From Paracoccaceae bacterium (GTDB taxonomy: Bacteria > Pseudomonadota > Alphaproteobacteria > Rhodobacterales > Rhodobacteraceae), in assembly GCA_015487255.1 (NCBI GenBank), contig WFQA01000312.1:1-9233 (forward strand): a stretch of DNA of 9,233 bases, read 5' to 3'. The notes under the pieces are model-generated. The model did no database searches. It was given only the letters and a program-made list of their open reading frames with translations, and was not told where the DNA came from. The number at the start of each line of letters is the position of its first letter. Positions within the stretch are counted from its first letter, which is position 1. The translations under genes and the position numbers were made by a program. This document shows, one piece after another, positions 7,902 through 9,233 of the stretch.

Positions 7902-7973
7902 ATGAATATGGTGGAAAGGAAAACATTCAACCACCAATGGCTTTCATTTGCAGCACTTGTTAACAAAGATTAA
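7902..7973 (+). other. Possible 23-codon leader ORF overlapping the LytTR start
   Basis: An ATG at 7902 opens a 23-residue frame (MNMVERKTFN... ending VNKD) with a TAA at 7971-7973. It overlaps the proposed TTG start of the LytTR gene in a different frame. No strong ribosome binding site precedes it, and the peptide resembles nothing I recognise. It matters because AAAGGA (7915-7920) is far from the TTG, so coupled translation from this leader would be one way to start the LytTR gene. It may equally be chance. Confidence 0.2.
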
Positions 7974-8850
7974 GAATAGATTTTCAGCACTCAACCAGTT
8001 CCGGGCACAAAAGCTCGATGCTGGAATAACCCGTCTTGAAACGATCTATGCCCAGGCAAACCGGCGTGGCAAAGCGTCGCTGCGCGAAGCCTTGCGGGCC
8101 ACGCGCCATGTGGTGGCCGCGCAAATACTGTCCATGGAATTTTACTTTTTCCTGGTCGGGGTCACGCTGCTGGCACTGGTGAGCGGCACTTTTGTTATGC
8201 CCGGGGCCGAATATGACTCAACCCGGTTTCTCATTGTGTTTATCAGTATGGTGCTGGCGACGGTGGTTCCGGTGATCATGGCTTTCATCACCACCCCTTT
8301 CAACCTGCTTTACACGGTTGGCATGGCGGTGCTGACCCCGGCATGTATTGTGCTTTCGACCATTATCATGAGCCTGATCCAGCCACCGGTGATCACCGCG
8401 ATACTCGGCCACGAGGTGCTGGGGTTTTGGGATCTGATACCCGTGATGCTGGTCATCTACGCTTTGACCCTCTCTTATCTGATGCTGCAGCAGGTGGACC
8501 GGCTGAGCTATGTCGCCTATAAAATCCGCCATAAATCACCGGGGTTGGAAAGCCTTTTGCCACTGAAGTTGCACGGGCGGCTGGTTTCGCTCTCTGCCCA
8601 GGACCATTACGTGGAAATCGTAACCGAACATGGCCGCCATCTGCAGCGCATGCCTTTTTCCGAGGCGGTTGAAATGGCCCGCAATGAAAAGGGCATGCAG
8701 ATACACCGCTCGCACTGGGCCGCATGCAACGCCATGATTGCCATGGAGAAAAAGGCGGAAAGGTATTTCGTTAAGCTGCATACCGGCACGGTGCTGCCGG
8801 TGGCCAAATCAAGGGTGGCGCAGCTAACCAACTATCTGGCCAATCGCTAG
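7948..8850 (+). CDS. Membrane-anchored LytTR-type DNA-binding transcriptional regulator
   Basis: This protein of up to 300 residues has a basic N-terminal region (1-60), four predicted membrane segments (about 63-84, 93-113, 119-142 and 160-180) and a C-terminal LytTR DNA-binding domain (about 202-298). LytTR hallmarks are LLPLKLHGRLVSLSAQDHYVEI (read as two parts, 202-211 and 212-223), MQIHRSHWA (249-257) with the conserved HRS, and VLPVAKSR (281-288). There is no response-regulator receiver domain, so it looks like a one-component regulator sensing at or in the membrane. The start is uncertain. No in-frame ATG or GTG precedes residue 50, an in-frame stop lies at 7903-7905, and TTG at 7948 or 7957 is the best option despite the lack of a well-placed ribosome binding site. 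The first 15 codons are less G+C-rich than the rest. Its targets are unknown and may include its own promoter. Confidence 0.88.
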   Translation: MQHLLTKIKNRFSALNQFRAQKLDAGITRLETIYAQANRRGKASLREALRATRHVVAAQILSMEFYFFLVGVTLLALVSGTFVMPGAEYDSTRFLIVFISMVLATVVPVIMAFITTPFNLLYTVGMAVLTPACIVLSTIIMSLIQPPVITAILGHEVLGFWDLIPVMLVIYALTLSYLMLQQVDRLSYVAYKIRHKSPGLESLLPLKLHGRLVSLSAQDHYVEIVTEHGRHLQRMPFSEAVEMARNEKGMQIHRSHWAACNAMIAMEKKAERYFVKLHTGTVLPVAKSRVAQLTNYLANR

Positions 8851-8883
8851 AGCCGCGTTCACATTATTTGAATCGGCTGAACG
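8851..8883 (+). terminator. Weak hairpins directly after the LytTR gene
   Basis: Immediately after the stop codon, AGCCG/CGGCT (8851-8855/8874-8878) with inner TTCA/TGAA (8858-8861/8869-8872) can form a stem with a small internal loop. The alternative CGTTCA/TGAACG (8856-8861/8878-8883) is mutually exclusive with it. Only an A/T-rich stretch (8893-8902) follows, and there is no proper T-run, so termination activity is uncertain. Confidence 0.25.
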
Positions 8884-8903
8884 GCCACGGCCATTTATTT
8901 TAC

Positions 8904-8951
8904 GCGCAATTCATTCCAAAAACCGGTTTCCACTTTTTGGATTGCGCTCTA
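8904..8951. repeat. Bulged palindromic intergenic element
   Basis: GCGCAAT (8904-8910) and CCAAAAA (8916-8922) pair with TTTTTGG (8934-8940) and ATTGCGC (8941-8947). This gives a 14-bp stem with a 5-base bulge (TCATT, 8911-8915) and an 11-base loop. The loop side contains the 10-bp palindrome AAACCGGTTT (8920-8929). The pattern of AAAACCGGTTTCCACTTTT followed by a TTGC...CTCTA end resembles, from memory, short palindromic intergenic repeats abundant in alphaproteobacteria. Only one copy is seen here. No T-run follows on either strand, so it is not a plain intrinsic terminator. Its right edge (CTCTA, 8947-8951) covers the minus-strand stop codon of the neighbouring Nudix gene. Confidence 0.65.
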
Positions 8952-9233
8952 TAGCCAGTCGGAAAATTCGCTAAACACCTGCCGGTAGATGCGCCGTTTG
9001 AACGGCACGATCCGCTCGATCAGCGCTGACGGCTCCATCCAGCGCCATTCACAAAATTCCGGCTCGGCGGTGCAGATGTTGATCTGGCTGTCGCCCCCGG
9101 TAAAGCGCAGCAAAAACCAGCGCTGCTGCTGGCCACGAAACCGCGCCTTGCCACTTTTGCCGGTAAACAACTTTTGCGCCACCTCGGGCGGAAAGTCATA
9201 TTTCAGCCAGTCCCTGCTGGTTGCCAGTATCTC
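8949..9233 (-). CDS. rppH: RNA pyrophosphohydrolase RppH-like Nudix protein, C-terminal part
   Basis: The gene enters from the right edge of the window, so only the last 94 residues are present. The visible part matches the C-terminal half of RppH, which removes pyrophosphate from 5'-triphosphorylated RNA and starts RNA decay. Signs are DWLKYDFPPE near the window edge, FRGQQQRWFLLRFTG, PEFCEWRWMEP, IERIVPFKRRIYRQVFSEF and then the TAG stop (8951-8949). The Nudix box itself, with the catalytic glutamates, lies outside the window, so catalytic competence cannot be judged. A GTG at 9182 is internal and not the start, because conserved family sequence continues upstream in frame. The gene is convergent with the LytTR gene. 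A related dinucleoside polyphosphate hydrolase is the only realistic alternative name. Confidence 0.88.
   Translation of the reverse strand, partial: EILATSRDWLKYDFPPEVAQKLFTGKSGKARFRGQQQRWFLLRFTGGDSQINICTAEPEFCEWRWMEPSALIERIVPFKRRIYRQVFSEFSDWL

Noticed and set aside
8904..8947. Bidirectional intrinsic terminator between the convergent LytTR and RppH genes
   Set aside because: The stem is long enough but neither strand has a T-run after it, and the T/A tracts are within the stem. It fits an intergenic palindromic repeat better.

Overview
The window looks like the chromosome of an alphaproteobacterium, most likely Rhodobacterales. The signs are G+C-rich genes with 4-nt start/stop overlaps, a DUF1285 protein of the type found in roseobacters, an alphaproteobacterial-type RppH C-terminus, and an intergenic palindrome resembling elements common in this class. 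The assignment comes from reading the sequence only.

Layout. (1) 28-111: a class II tRNA-Tyr (anticodon GTA, encoded CCA) on the + strand. (2) 112-496: about 385 bases, visibly less G+C-rich, with no convincing gene and three small inverted repeats. (3) 497-7159, minus strand: a tight four-gene operon read right to left. Its genes encode a MoxR AAA+ ATPase, a soluble DUF58 protein, a 909-residue BatA-like/DUF4159 membrane protein, and a 686-residue membrane protein with VWA-like and glutamine-amidotransferase-like domains. All three junctions overlap by 4 bases (GTGA, ATGA, ATGA), which implies translational coupling and coordinated production. (4) 7160-7260: a short divergent promoter region with a small central dyad. 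(5) 7261-7839, plus strand: a DUF1285 protein. (6) 7948-8850, plus strand: a membrane-anchored LytTR-type DNA-binding protein with a TTG start, its own candidate promoter and a possible overlapping leader ORF. (7) 8851-8951: a convergent intergenic region with a bulged 14-bp palindrome whose edge supplies the stop codon of the next gene. (8) 8949-9233, minus strand: the C-terminal 94 residues of an RppH-like Nudix RNA pyrophosphohydrolase, cut by the window end.

How the genes work together. MoxR ATPases paired with DUF58/VWA proteins are thought to act as chaperone-like modules that assemble or activate partner proteins. Here the cytoplasmic pair (MoxR, DUF58) is coupled to two large membrane proteins whose bulk probably lies in the periplasm, so an envelope-related assembly or stress role is plausible. 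No substrate can be named from the sequence. The LytTR protein is a one-component membrane regulator with unknown targets. The most unusual points are the atypical tRNA-Tyr core, the fusion architecture of the 909-residue protein, the LytTR start region, and the palindrome that overlaps the rppH stop.
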